Assembly: GCA_039812545.1 (NCBI GenBank)
Contig: JBDIAR010000044.1
Coordinates: 1 to 19,985 of the forward strand
Reading direction: 5' to 3'
Length of the DNA stretch: 19,985 bases
Origin: JBDIAR01 sp039812545
GTDB lineage: Bacteria; Actinomycetota; Actinomycetes; Actinomycetales; Dermatophilaceae
Shown here one piece after another: positions 7,334 to 14,225 of this stretch. The notes beneath the pieces are model-generated. The model made no database searches and had not been told where the DNA came from. It saw only the letters and a program-made list of their open reading frames with translations. Position 1 is the first letter of the stretch; every line of letters begins with the position of its first letter. The translations under genes and the position numbers were made by a program.

Positions 7334-8622
7334 GCGCTCTGCCCGTATGCCGGTGCGGTCGGCCGGTATGCCGTTCCGCCGGGGCTCTGGCCGGCCCACA
7401 CCTGCGCGAGGTCGGCGCCGGTCGGTGCCACCAGGACGCTCCAGCCGCCCTGGCGCAGGACCGCGGCCACGCCGTCCGCCAGCGAGGGATCGGCGGCGCG
7501 GCGACGAACGACGATCGCCAGCGCGCCGGTGCCGGGGGCCCGCAGAGCGGCGAAGCGATCGAGGTCCGGATCGGTCAGATCGCCGAGGATCGCGATGAGC
7601 ACCCCGCCGTCGGTGTACACCTCCCGGCCCAGGTGGACCAGGGGATCGAGGGTGTGCCCGGGGGTGGTTTCGAGCAGGGCCAGCCGTTCGAGCGCGGCGG
7701 GGACCGTGGCGGCCGTGGTCGTCGTCGGGAGGTCTTCGGCTCCGACGTCGTCCCCGGTGAGCAGGTGGACGCTGTACCCGAGTCCGGCCAGATGGCTGGT
7801 GACGGACGCAGCCGCCGTCACGGCATACTCGAAGGCCTCGTCGAAGGCTCCGAACCCGAGCCGCGCCTCCGGTTCCGGTTCCGATCGCGAACCGTCGTGG
7901 AAGGCCTCTGCCCGGTCGTCGAGGATGATCGTCGCGCGGCGGCGGACCGGTTGATCCTCCTGGCGGACCATGAGTTCGCCGGTGCGGGCGGTCGAGGGCC
8001 AGTGGATCCGGCGCAGGCTGTCGCCGTCGCGGTACTCCCGCACGCTCGCGTCGTCCTCGCCGTGCAGGGACACCAGGTGCGGGGTTTCGCCCTCGTTGCC
8101 GAAACCCACGCCGGGTGGCCGGCCGGTCCCGAGGTCGACGACCCGGGGCAGGACGACGACGTGGTCGAGGCGGACGATGTCGGCGTGGGACGACGTCAAC
8201 CCGAACGGGTCGGTGGTCACGAGCCGAACCGGTCCGAGGGTGAAGCGACCCCGCCGGTGCGAGCGGACGGCGTAGCGCACCTGCCGGGACTGCCCGGCGG
8301 GCATCGACGGCACGACGAAGCGGGGGCGGTCGCCAAGGGGGTGGTCCACCCGCTCTTCGGCAAGCTGGACGGCCGAGGTTCCCCTCCCACGGTTGTGCAG
8401 GGTCACCACCACCTCGCCCGGTTCGTCGACCACCAGGTGGGCCGGTTCGACCACGCGGTCGAGGTCGAGGGGGGACCGGCGGACCCGCAACAGCAGCCGG
8501 GCGGTGACGGGCGCGAGGATCAACAGCGCGCCGACCCGGACGACGTCGGCATACCCGAGCAACACCCCGGCCACCGCGAGCACGATGCCCGCGGCGACGA
8601 AGGCCTGCCCCCGAGTGGTCAT
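7330..8622 (-). CDS. DUF58 domain membrane protein
   Basis: This 430-residue protein begins with two membrane helices (AFVAAGIVLAVAGVLLGY and VGALLILAPVTARLLL). An extracytoplasmic-like beta-rich segment follows, then the DUF58 signature near residues 195-225 (VREYRDGDSLRRIHWPSTAR, then GELMVRQ). The later part resembles a von Willebrand A-like fold. DUF58 proteins are almost always partners of MoxR ATPases, as here, and are thought to be clients or adaptors of the ATPase. No enzymatic role is established. The frame is open far upstream through moxR, but that stretch is a shadow. ATG at 8622 gives the family-typical start and leaves only 7 nt after the moxR stop. The end overlaps the transglutaminase start by 4 bp. 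Confidence 0.88.
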   Translation of the reverse strand: MTTRGQAFVAAGIVLAVAGVLLGYADVVRVGALLILAPVTARLLLRVRRSPLDLDRVVEPAHLVVDEPGEVVVTLHNRGRGTSAVQLAEERVDHPLGDRPRFVVPSMPAGQSRQVRYAVRSHRRGRFTLGPVRLVTTDPFGLTSSHADIVRLDHVVVLPRVVDLGTGRPPGVGFGNEGETPHLVSLHGEDDASVREYRDGDSLRRIHWPSTARTGELMVRQEDQPVRRRATIILDDRAEAFHDGSRSEPEPEARLGFGAFDEAFEYAVTAAASVTSHLAGLGYSVHLLTGDDVGAEDLPTTTTAATVPAALERLALLETTPGHTLDPLVHLGREVYTDGGVLIAILGDLTDPDLDRFAALRAPGTGALAIVVRRRAADPSLADGVAAVLRQGGWSVLVAPTGADLAQVWAGQSPGGTAYRPTAPAYGQSA

Positions 8623-8629
8623 CGGCCGA

Positions 8630-9637
8630 TCAGCCGGCCGCCGCCGGCACGGGGACCCGACGCAACAGGTCGACGAGGGTGTCTCGGGCGGTGCGCCGGG
8701 CGGCTTGCGTCTCGCTGGAGGGGAGGAGTCGGTGGGTGAGCACCGGCAGCACGACGCGTTTGACGTCGTCCGGCAGGACGTGGGGGCGTCCCTCCAGCGC
8801 CGCCGTGGCCCGGGCCGCGCGCAATAGATGCAGGGCGGCCCGGGGGGAGGCGCCCAGTCGCAGGGCCGGCGTGGTGCGGGTGGCGCCGGCCAGGTCCACG
8901 ACGTACTGACGGACGGCCGGACTGGCATACACCTCGCGGACCAGATCGATGCAGCGGCTGACGCTGGCGGCGTCGGTGACCGGGTGCAGTGCCGCCAGCG
9001 GGTCGTGCGAACCGTGCAGGTCGAGCATGGCGACCTCGGCGGCCGGCGAGGGGTACCCCATCGAGATCCGGGCCATGAACCGGTCCCGCTGGGCCTCGGG
9101 CAGCGGGAAGGTGCCCTCCATCTCGATCGGGTTCTGGGTGGCCAGGACGAGGAAGGGCCGCTCCAGCGGGTAGGTCGTCCCGTCGACGGTGACCTGACCC
9201 TCCTCCATGCACTCCAGCAGCGCGGACTGCGTCTTCGGCGAGGCCCGGTTGATCTCGTCTCCCACGACGACATTGGCGAAGACCGCGCCCGGCCGGAACT
9301 CGAAGTCCTTCGCGTCCTGATGGAACACCGAGATCCCGGTGATGTCGGACGGCAACAGGTCGGGGGTGAATTGGATCCGACGCACCGTGCAGTCGATCGA
9401 TCGGGCCAGCGCCTTGGCGAGCATGGTCTTGCCGACGCCGGGAACGTCTTCGACGAGCAGATGGCCCTCGGCGAACAAGACGGTGACGGCCGTCTTGATG
9501 ACCTCGTCCTTGCCCTCGATGACCGTGCCCATGGCGGTGGCGATGGCGGTGCCCACTCGGACGACCTCGGCCAGTTCCGGGGTCGCGGCGGCCGGTCCGC
9601 CCGGTCGTTCGGTGAGGGGTGGCGTGCTGCTGCTCAT
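8630..9637 (-). CDS. MoxR family AAA+ ATPase
   Basis: MoxR ATPases are chaperone-like AAA+ proteins that remodel or activate partner complexes, commonly DUF58/VWA proteins. The 335-residue protein has Walker A GVGKTML with Lys70, Walker B VVVGDEINRAS and the sensor-1 segment LVLATQNPIEMEGTFPLPEA. The arginine-containing QRDRFM and the C-terminal lid DVKRVVLPVLTHRL follow. ATG at 9637 starts MSSSTPPLTERP and gives normal length. Only a weak GAAG is visible upstream. The frame stays open further 5', but extension would run through the mraZ operator and is rejected. It is the first gene of a minus-strand operon with the DUF58 and TgpA-like genes, divergent from mraZ. Confidence 0.9.
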   Translation of the reverse strand: MSSSTPPLTERPGGPAAATPELAEVVRVGTAIATAMGTVIEGKDEVIKTAVTVLFAEGHLLVEDVPGVGKTMLAKALARSIDCTVRRIQFTPDLLPSDITGISVFHQDAKDFEFRPGAVFANVVVGDEINRASPKTQSALLECMEEGQVTVDGTTYPLERPFLVLATQNPIEMEGTFPLPEAQRDRFMARISMGYPSPAAEVAMLDLHGSHDPLAALHPVTDAASVSRCIDLVREVYASPAVRQYVVDLAGATRTTPALRLGASPRAALHLLRAARATAALEGRPHVLPDDVKRVVLPVLTHRLLPSSETQAARRTARDTLVDLLRRVPVPAAAG

Positions 9638-9790
9638 GCGCGCTTCGGGGCCTTCCCAGGTATGCCGGTCGCCGGTCGGGCGGCCCGGATCGGGTCCGCG
9701 GGTCCGGCGGGTTAGGCCCCAGCGTAAGCGCTGTTGCTCGGCACGGGGGGCCGCACACCGGCGGCGACGGGGCGGCGAGATCTCAGAAAT

Positions 9791-9803
9791 GTCACGAAAT
9801 GAC
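9791..9803. promoter_or_regulatory. Short inverted repeat in the moxR/mraZ divergent region
   Basis: GTCA (9791-9794) and TGAC (9800-9803) flank CGAAA and run into the palindrome GACGTC (9801-9806). A second perfect palindrome, GAGATCTC, is at 9777-9784, and a 5-bp hairpin CAGCG-TAAG-CGCTG is at 9720-9733. Together with the MraZ boxes these are the only structures I see in the roughly 260-bp gap 9638-9899. I could not pick a clear promoter for moxR. Short palindromes like these can arise by chance. Confidence 0.25.
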
Positions 9804-9830
9804 GTCGATCGGGGATGGCAGGGGGTGTCC

Positions 9831-9877
9831 AGTGGAGTAAAGTGGAGCAACAGGGAGCGCAGTGGGCGTTACGGGAG
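9831..9877 (+). promoter_or_regulatory. MraZ operator: five boxes at 10-bp spacing
   Basis: GTGGAG begins at 9832 and 9842, then GGGAG at 9853, GTGGGC at 9862 and GGGAG at 9873, so related boxes recur every 10 bp. MraZ is known to bind direct repeats of a TGGGN-like word at 10-bp spacing upstream of its own gene. Five phased copies suggest a multi-subunit complex wrapping one DNA face. TAAAGT (9838-9843) could be the mraZ -10 lying within the boxes. If so, MraZ binding would occlude the promoter and autoregulate the cluster. The periodicity is direct observation. The regulation is inferred from the family. Confidence 0.7.
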
Positions 9878-9899
9878 AGGCCAGGGGAGGTGAGTGGGG

Positions 9900-10337
9900 G
9901 TGTTCGTCGGATTCCTCGGCACGCACACCCCGAGGCTGGACGAGAAGGGCCGGCTCATCCTGCCGGCCAAGTTCCGTCCCCGCCTGGCCGACGGCCTGAT
10001 CATCACCAAGGGCCCCGACCGGTGCCTGTACGTCTATCCGCCGGAGGAGTTCGCCGCCATCGCGGCCGAGCTGCGCCAGGGCGCCACGAGCACCCGCGCG
10101 GCCCGCGACCACCGTCGGATGATCCTGGCCGCGGCCAGCGACGAGGTGCCCGACAAACAGGGCCGGGTCACCATTCCGCCGATGCTGCGCGCGTATGCCG
10201 GTCTCGATCGCGATGTCGCCGTGGTGGGTTCGGGCGAATACGTGGAGATCTGGGACGCCGCCACCTGGCAGGCCTACAGCGAGAGTGCCGAACAGGCATA
10301 CAGCAATGAGGCGTACAGCCCGCCGAACGACAACTGA
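9900..10337 (+). CDS. mraZ: Transcriptional regulator MraZ
   Basis: MraZ is a DNA-binding regulator at the head of the dcw cluster that binds repeats upstream of its own gene. The 145-residue protein has two SpoVT/AbrB-like halves, each with the DxxxR signature (DEKGRLILPAKFR near residue 15 and DKQGRVTIPPMLR in the second half). GTG at 9900 is preferred because GGAGG at 9886-9890 is then 9 nt away. An in-frame GTG at 9894 would leave only 3 nt. The start GTHTPRLDEKGR is typical of actinobacterial MraZ. It is followed by a 199-bp structured gap before rsmH rather than the usual tight spacing. Confidence 0.95.
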   Translation: MFVGFLGTHTPRLDEKGRLILPAKFRPRLADGLIITKGPDRCLYVYPPEEFAAIAAELRQGATSTRAARDHRRMILAAASDEVPDKQGRVTIPPMLRAYAGLDRDVAVVGSGEYVEIWDAATWQAYSESAEQAYSNEAYSPPNDN

Positions 10338-10345
10338 ATCCGTAC

Positions 10346-10390
10346 ACCACAAGATCGCGAACCACAAGATCGCGAACCACAAGAACGCCT
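10346..10390 (+). repeat. 15-bp tandem repeat, about 2.8 copies
   Basis: The unit ACCACAAGATCGCGA is present twice without change (10346-10360, 10361-10375). A third, partly diverged copy runs to 10390 (ACCACAAGAACGCCT). It lies 8 bp after the mraZ stop. The period is a multiple of three, and the rsmH reading frame is open across it (HKIAN repeats), but no start with a ribosome site is visible there. Confidence 0.85.
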
Positions 10391-10422
10391 TGGAACTGCG
10401 GCGGTTGGCCCGCGGCCGCGGC

Positions 10423-10448
10423 CCCGAGATGACTTCCCCCATCTCGGG
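10423..10448 (+). terminator. Strong hairpin between mraZ and rsmH (attenuator or intrinsic-like terminator)
   Basis: CCCGAGATG (10423-10431) and CATCTCGGG (10440-10448) form a perfect 9-bp stem with an 8-nt loop. There is no U-tract, so it is not a classical intrinsic terminator, but U-less hairpins have been proposed to terminate in actinobacteria. Its position after the promoter-proximal regulator gene suggests attenuation or mRNA end protection that would set mraZ apart from the rest of the operon. Confidence 0.5.
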
Positions 10449-10483
10449 TCGCGCGGCCGGGGACCTGCCGCCGCAGACCGACC

Positions 10484-10510
10484 GCACCGACCGCACCGAC
10501 CGCACCGACC
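10484..10510 (+). repeat. 9-bp tandem repeat GCACCGACC, three exact copies plus degenerate flanks
   Basis: Copies lie at 10484-10492, 10493-10501 and 10502-10510, with partial copies on both sides. The repeat ends 26 bp before the rsmH start. It would encode Thr-Asp-Arg repeats in the rsmH frame, but the rsmH ribosome site lies after it (10524-10529), so it is probably untranslated leader. Confidence 0.85.
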
Positions 10511-10536
10511 GAACCACCGGACCGAAGGACGCCAAC

Positions 10537-11598
10537 GTGACGAGCGCCGGAACCGCCGCCGAACGGCATGTTCCGGTGCTGCGCGACCGGATCGTCGAAC
10601 TCCTCGGCCCGGCGCTGGGCCAGGACGGTCCCGCCGGCCCGGCCGTCTTCCTCGACGCCACGCTCGGCCACGGCGGTCACACCGCGGCGATCCTGGCGGC
10701 CTACCCGGCCGTGCGGGCCATCGGGGTCGACCGAGACGCCGACGCGTTGGCCCTGGCGCGGCAGCGCCTCGCCGGGTATGCCGACCGGGTCACCTTCGTC
10801 CAGGCGGTCTACGACGAGCTCGCGTCGGTGCTCCGCTCGCTGGAGCTGACCGCGGTGTCGGCGATCCTGTTCGACCTCGGGGTCTCCTCGATGCAATTGG
10901 ACGACCCGGAGCGGGGTTTCGCGTACCGGTACGACGCGCCGCTGGACATGCGGATGGACCAGGGCGAGGGCCGGACCGCCGCCGAGATCCTCAACACGTA
11001 TGCCGTGTCCGACCTCGAGCGCATCCTGCGGGAGTACGGCGAGGAACGGTTCGCCCGCCGGATCGCGCGCGCGGTCGTCATGGAACGCGCGCAGGCGCCG
11101 TTCGATCGTTCCGCCCGCCTCGTCGAGGTGATCCGGGCGGCGATTCCGGCGGCCACCCAGCACGGCGCGGGGCACCCCGCGAAGCGCACCTTCCAGGCGC
11201 TGCGGATCGAGGTCAACGACGAACTGGCCGTCTGGCGGCGCGCGGTCGACGTCGCCGTCCACGTGCTGGACGTCGGCGGGCGGATCGCGGTGCTCAGTTA
11301 CCACTCCCTGGAGGACCGGATCGCCAAGCAGGCCTTCGCCGCGGGCGCCCAATCACGCACCCCCCCGGGTCTGCCGGTCGAACTCCCGGACGCCCAGCCG
11401 TACCTGCGCCTGATCACCCGCGGGGCCGAACGCCCGGGTCCCGCCGAGGAAAGCGCCAACCCGCGGGCCGCCTCGGCCCGGCTGCGGGTCGCCGAACGGA
11501 TCCGGCGCGGCTCGCCGGTGAGCGGCGACCTCACGGGCGGGACGGCATACCAGCCCTATCGTTCCCATCGCACGACCTCGAAAGGCCCACGCCGATGA
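10537..11598 (+). CDS. rsmH: 16S rRNA (cytosine(1402)-N(4))-methyltransferase
   Basis: RsmH (MraW) methylates N4 of C1402 in the decoding centre of 16S rRNA using SAM. The 353-residue protein starts with the conserved RHVPVLRDRIVELL. The SAM-binding segment FLDATLGHGGHTAAIL and the acidic GVDRDADALALA follow. Then come ILFDLGVSSMQLDDPERGF with MDMRMDQG-like LDMRMDQGEGRTAAEILN (split in two), GHPAKRTFQALRIEVNDEL and SYHSLEDRIAKQAF. It ends with the usual PRAASARLRVAERI. GTG at 10537 is chosen because GAAGGA at 10524-10529 is 7 nt upstream. An in-frame ATG at 10429 lies in a hairpin stem and has no ribosome site. The stop overlaps the ftsL-like start by 4 bp (ATGA). Confidence 0.96.
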   Translation: MTSAGTAAERHVPVLRDRIVELLGPALGQDGPAGPAVFLDATLGHGGHTAAILAAYPAVRAIGVDRDADALALARQRLAGYADRVTFVQAVYDELASVLRSLELTAVSAILFDLGVSSMQLDDPERGFAYRYDAPLDMRMDQGEGRTAAEILNTYAVSDLERILREYGEERFARRIARAVVMERAQAPFDRSARLVEVIRAAIPAATQHGAGHPAKRTFQALRIEVNDELAVWRRAVDVAVHVLDVGGRIAVLSYHSLEDRIAKQAFAAGAQSRTPPGLPVELPDAQPYLRLITRGAERPGPAEESANPRAASARLRVAERIRRGSPVSGDLTGGTAYQPYRSHRTTSKGPRR

Positions 11599-12275
11599 GC
11601 CAGTCCGCCGCCGCCCGTCCGTACCCGCGGCCGACGCGTCCGACGCGCCAGACGCCGCAGCAGGTGCGTCCCGTGTCGGAGCCGTTGCGTGCCCTGCCGG
11701 CGGCGCTGCGATCGGGCAGCACGACGATTCTCGCCGGGGTGTGCATCCTGCTGCTGCTGGGCGGCTGGGTGCTGCTGCTCGTCCTGAACACGGTGATCTC
11801 CCAGGAGTCGGTCGCCCTGCACCGCCTGCAGACCCGCAGCAACCAGCTCAGCGCCGCCAAGGCCCAACTCGTCCAGAATCTCTCGGCGAACCAGGCTCCC
11901 GCGCAACTCGCCGAGAAGGCGGTCGCCATGGGCATGGTGCGTCCCCGGGAGATCTCCTACCTCGACCTGGACAGTGGCAAGGTCACCGGCGTGGCCTCCG
12001 TCGCCGGTGCCGACCTGCCGCTTACGGTGGTGCAGTCCGCGAACAAGCCCGGTGCGTTGCCGGACCTGAGCGCCCTGCTCGCCGTCGCGCCCCCGGCCCC
12101 GCCTGCGGCGACCGCCAAACCGGCGCCGGTGCAGCCCACGGCACCGGCGAAACCGGCAACGGGGGCGGCTACGGCAAAGCCGGCGGCGACAGCGGCGAAA
12201 CCGGCTGCGACAGCACAACCGGCGAAACCGGCACAACCGGCGAAACCGGCGGCAGGTACGTCGACAGGGAGGTGA
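11595..12275 (+). CDS. ftsL: FtsL-like cell division protein with Ala/Pro/Lys-rich C-terminal tail
   Basis: A short bitopic division protein is expected between rsmH and ftsI. The 226-residue product has a cytoplasmic N-terminus of about 42 residues and one membrane helix near 44-66 (LAGVCILLLLGGWVLLLVL). A coiled-coil-like segment (VALHRLQTRSNQLSAAKAQL) follows, then the FtsL/DivIC-type region AEKAVAMGMVRPREISYLDL. From about residue 165 the protein is a repetitive AKPA/QPAKPA tail, longer than in typical FtsL, which is expected to be extracytoplasmic and flexible. FtsL joins partners such as DivIC/FtsQ to activate septal synthesis. Primary sequence is poorly conserved, so the assignment rests on topology, the MGMVRP segment and position. 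The gap to ftsI is 6 nt. Confidence 0.85.
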   Translation: MSQSAAARPYPRPTRPTRQTPQQVRPVSEPLRALPAALRSGSTTILAGVCILLLLGGWVLLLVLNTVISQESVALHRLQTRSNQLSAAKAQLVQNLSANQAPAQLAEKAVAMGMVRPREISYLDLDSGKVTGVASVAGADLPLTVVQSANKPGALPDLSALLAVAPPAPPAATAKPAPVQPTAPAKPATGAATAKPAATAAKPAATAQPAKPAQPAKPAAGTSTGR

Positions 12276-12281
12276 TGCACC

Positions 12282-14168
12282 GTGGCCAGTGCGGCCCGTG
12301 CGACGCGCGCTGCGCGCCGCCCCCCGGCGAACCCGCGCCGACGCGCCCGGGCGCTGATGATCGGCACGCTGGTCGTCTTCTCCGTCTTCGCCGCTCAGTT
12401 GTTCCGCGTTCAGGCCTTCGACGCCTCGGCGACCCGTAAGGACGCCTCGGCCAAGCGAGCCGTCGGCTCGACCATCCCCGCCATGCGCGGACGGATCCTG
12501 GACACCAACGGTGTCGTGCTGGCCTCCTCGGTGGAGCGGTTCACCGTCAACGCCGACCCCAAGGCGCTGGCGACCTACCTGAAGACCGCGAAAACCGAGG
12601 GCGACCCGAACGCCTACGGCGCCCAGCCCGCCGCGGCCCAGGTCGCCCCGCTGCTCGGTATGCCGGTGGACCAGGTCACCCGGCTCTTCAGCATCGACCC
12701 CAAACGACCCGAGAACCGCTACGTCCAGATCGCCAAGGACGTCACGCCGCAGACCTGGGGGCAGATCAAGACCCTCGGCATACCGGGCCTGTCCGTCGAC
12801 CGGACCGCAGCCCGGCAGTACCCCACGGGCTTTGCCGGCGGAGCCCTCGTCGGCTATGTGCTGCCCGCGGATCAGGCCCCCGGCGACGGCGTCGAACTGC
12901 TGATGAACAACACGCTCAAAGGCACCACCGGCAAGATCGTGGGGGAGATGGCGGCCAACGGTGCGCTGATCCCCGGCTCCCAGACCGTCGACCAACCGGC
13001 CGTCAACGGCTCGGACGTCACCTTGACGCTGGACTCCGACCTGCAGTTCTTCGCGGAGAACGCGCTGGCCCAACAGGTCATCAACACCGACGCCGAATCC
13101 GGCACCGTCGTCGTCATGGAGGTCGCGACCGGCAAGATCCGGGCCTGCCCGACGTACCCGTCAGTGGACCCGAACGACATCGGCAAGGCCGTCAAGGCGA
13201 ACCTGGCCAACCGGTGCTTCGGCGAGTCCTTCGAACCCGGGTCGACCGGCAAGGCGATGACCATGGCCGCGGCCCTGGAGACCAACGCGGTGACGGCCTC
13301 GACCGGCGTCATCGTGCCGAACCGGTTGCCGCGCGCCGGTGAACTGTTCAAGGACAACGAGGACCACCCGATCCAGAACCTGACGGCCGCGGGCGTGATC
13401 GCCAAGTCCAGCAATATCGGCACCATGCTGATCGGCGAACGGGTTCCCCCGGCCACGATGGAGTCGTTCTACCGCAAGTTCGGCATCGCCAGCCCCACCG
13501 GCGTGGGCTTCGCGGGCGAGAACCACGGCCTCCTCGCGCCGTCTGCGACCTGGGGTAAGGCTCAGCGGTACACCGTGCTCTTCGGCCAGGGTTACTCACT
13601 CAACGCGATCCAGGCCGCCGGGGTGTTCCAGACGATCGCCAACGGCGGGGTCCGGATGCCGCCGACGCTCATCGAGAGCACCACGGACGCCGCCGGCCAG
13701 GTCACCGCGGCCCCGGTCCCGCAGGGCATCCGGGTCGTCTCGACCCAGACCGCGGCCACCTTGTCCCGGATGCTCGAAGAGGTCACCGGGCCCAATGGCA
13801 CCGCCCGCGCCGCCCGGATCACCGGGTACCGCGTCGCCGGCAAGACCGGTACCGCGGACCGGTACGTCCAGACCAGCAAGAACAGCGGCGGGTACCAGGG
13901 ATTCACCGCGTCCTTCATCGGGTACGCCCCCGCCGACAAGCCGAAGTACATCGTCGCCGTCTTCATCCAGGCCCCCAAACAGGGCATGTTCGGCGGGCAG
14001 TTGGCCGGCCCGGTGTTCCACCAGGTGATGACCTACCTGTTGCAGAAGGACGGGATCGCCCCGACCGGCGTGTCAGCGCCGCCGATGGCGGTGTTCCCCG
14101 ATCGGCCGTTGTCCGAGGACGACCCCAAGGTCCTGAGCGACAAACAGGCCAAGCTGCTCGGATTCTGA
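12282..14168 (+). CDS. ftsI: Septal peptidoglycan transpeptidase FtsI (class B PBP)
   Basis: FtsI (PBP3-type) crosslinks septal peptidoglycan outside the membrane. The 628-residue protein has an Arg-rich N-terminus and one membrane helix (MIGTLVVFSVFAAQLFRV, about 26-44). The dimerisation/pedestal domain follows, with MRGRILDTNGVVLASS. The transpeptidase domain has all three motifs: SxxK as Ser321-Thr-Gly-Lys (in FEPGSTGK), SxN as Ser376-Ser-Asn378 and KTG at Lys521-Gly523 (VAGKTGTAD). No PASTA domain follows. GTG at 12282 has GGGAGGTGA just upstream. Expression is probably coupled to the ftsL-like gene. A 57-bp gap to murE breaks the chain of overlaps. Confidence 0.96.
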   Translation: MASAARATRAARRPPANPRRRARALMIGTLVVFSVFAAQLFRVQAFDASATRKDASAKRAVGSTIPAMRGRILDTNGVVLASSVERFTVNADPKALATYLKTAKTEGDPNAYGAQPAAAQVAPLLGMPVDQVTRLFSIDPKRPENRYVQIAKDVTPQTWGQIKTLGIPGLSVDRTAARQYPTGFAGGALVGYVLPADQAPGDGVELLMNNTLKGTTGKIVGEMAANGALIPGSQTVDQPAVNGSDVTLTLDSDLQFFAENALAQQVINTDAESGTVVVMEVATGKIRACPTYPSVDPNDIGKAVKANLANRCFGESFEPGSTGKAMTMAAALETNAVTASTGVIVPNRLPRAGELFKDNEDHPIQNLTAAGVIAKSSNIGTMLIGERVPPATMESFYRKFGIASPTGVGFAGENHGLLAPSATWGKAQRYTVLFGQGYSLNAIQAAGVFQTIANGGVRMPPTLIESTTDAAGQVTAAPVPQGIRVVSTQTAATLSRMLEEVTGPNGTARAARITGYRVAGKTGTADRYVQTSKNSGGYQGFTASFIGYAPADKPKYIVAVFIQAPKQGMFGGQLAGPVFHQVMTYLLQKDGIAPTGVSAPPMAVFPDRPLSEDDPKVLSDKQAKLLGF

Positions 14169-14212
14169 TGACGTCACAGTCCTCGGGCGTGTCCTCGCCG
14201 GGACGCGTTGGC

Positions 14213-14225
14213 TAGCGTGAGCCTC
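14213..14225 (+). promoter_or_regulatory. Candidate internal promoter for a leaderless murE transcript
   Basis: TAGCGT at 14213-14218 matches the actinobacterial TANNNT -10 form. GTG at 14226 lies 7 nt beyond it, the distance expected if transcription starts on the start codon. No ribosome-binding site precedes any possible murE start (TTG 14208, GTG 14217, GTG 14226), which fits leaderless translation. No good -35 is visible. Confidence 0.4.

Noticed and set aside
8623..9273. N-terminal extension of the DUF58 protein into moxR
   Set aside because: The extra residues are Arg/Ser/Pro-rich shadow sequence. The family-typical start with two membrane helices is at 8622.
9638..9850. N-terminal extension of MoxR to 9850
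   Set aside because: It would overlap the MraZ boxes and encode Arg/Pro-rich sequence not seen in MoxR. ATG at 9637 gives normal length.
10346..10510. CRISPR-like array in the mraZ-rsmH spacer
   Set aside because: The repeats are 15 and 9 bp and directly adjacent without spacers, and no cas genes are present.
10168..11352. 394-codon minus-strand open frame opposite rsmH
   Set aside because: Antisense shadow of conserved rsmH, with no domain and no plausible start signals.
11741..12439. Collagen-like Gly-x-Thr open frame over the ftsL-like gene
   Set aside because: It is the +1 frame of the repetitive tail and crosses into ftsI, and the FtsL-like frame has the membrane helix and correct junctions.
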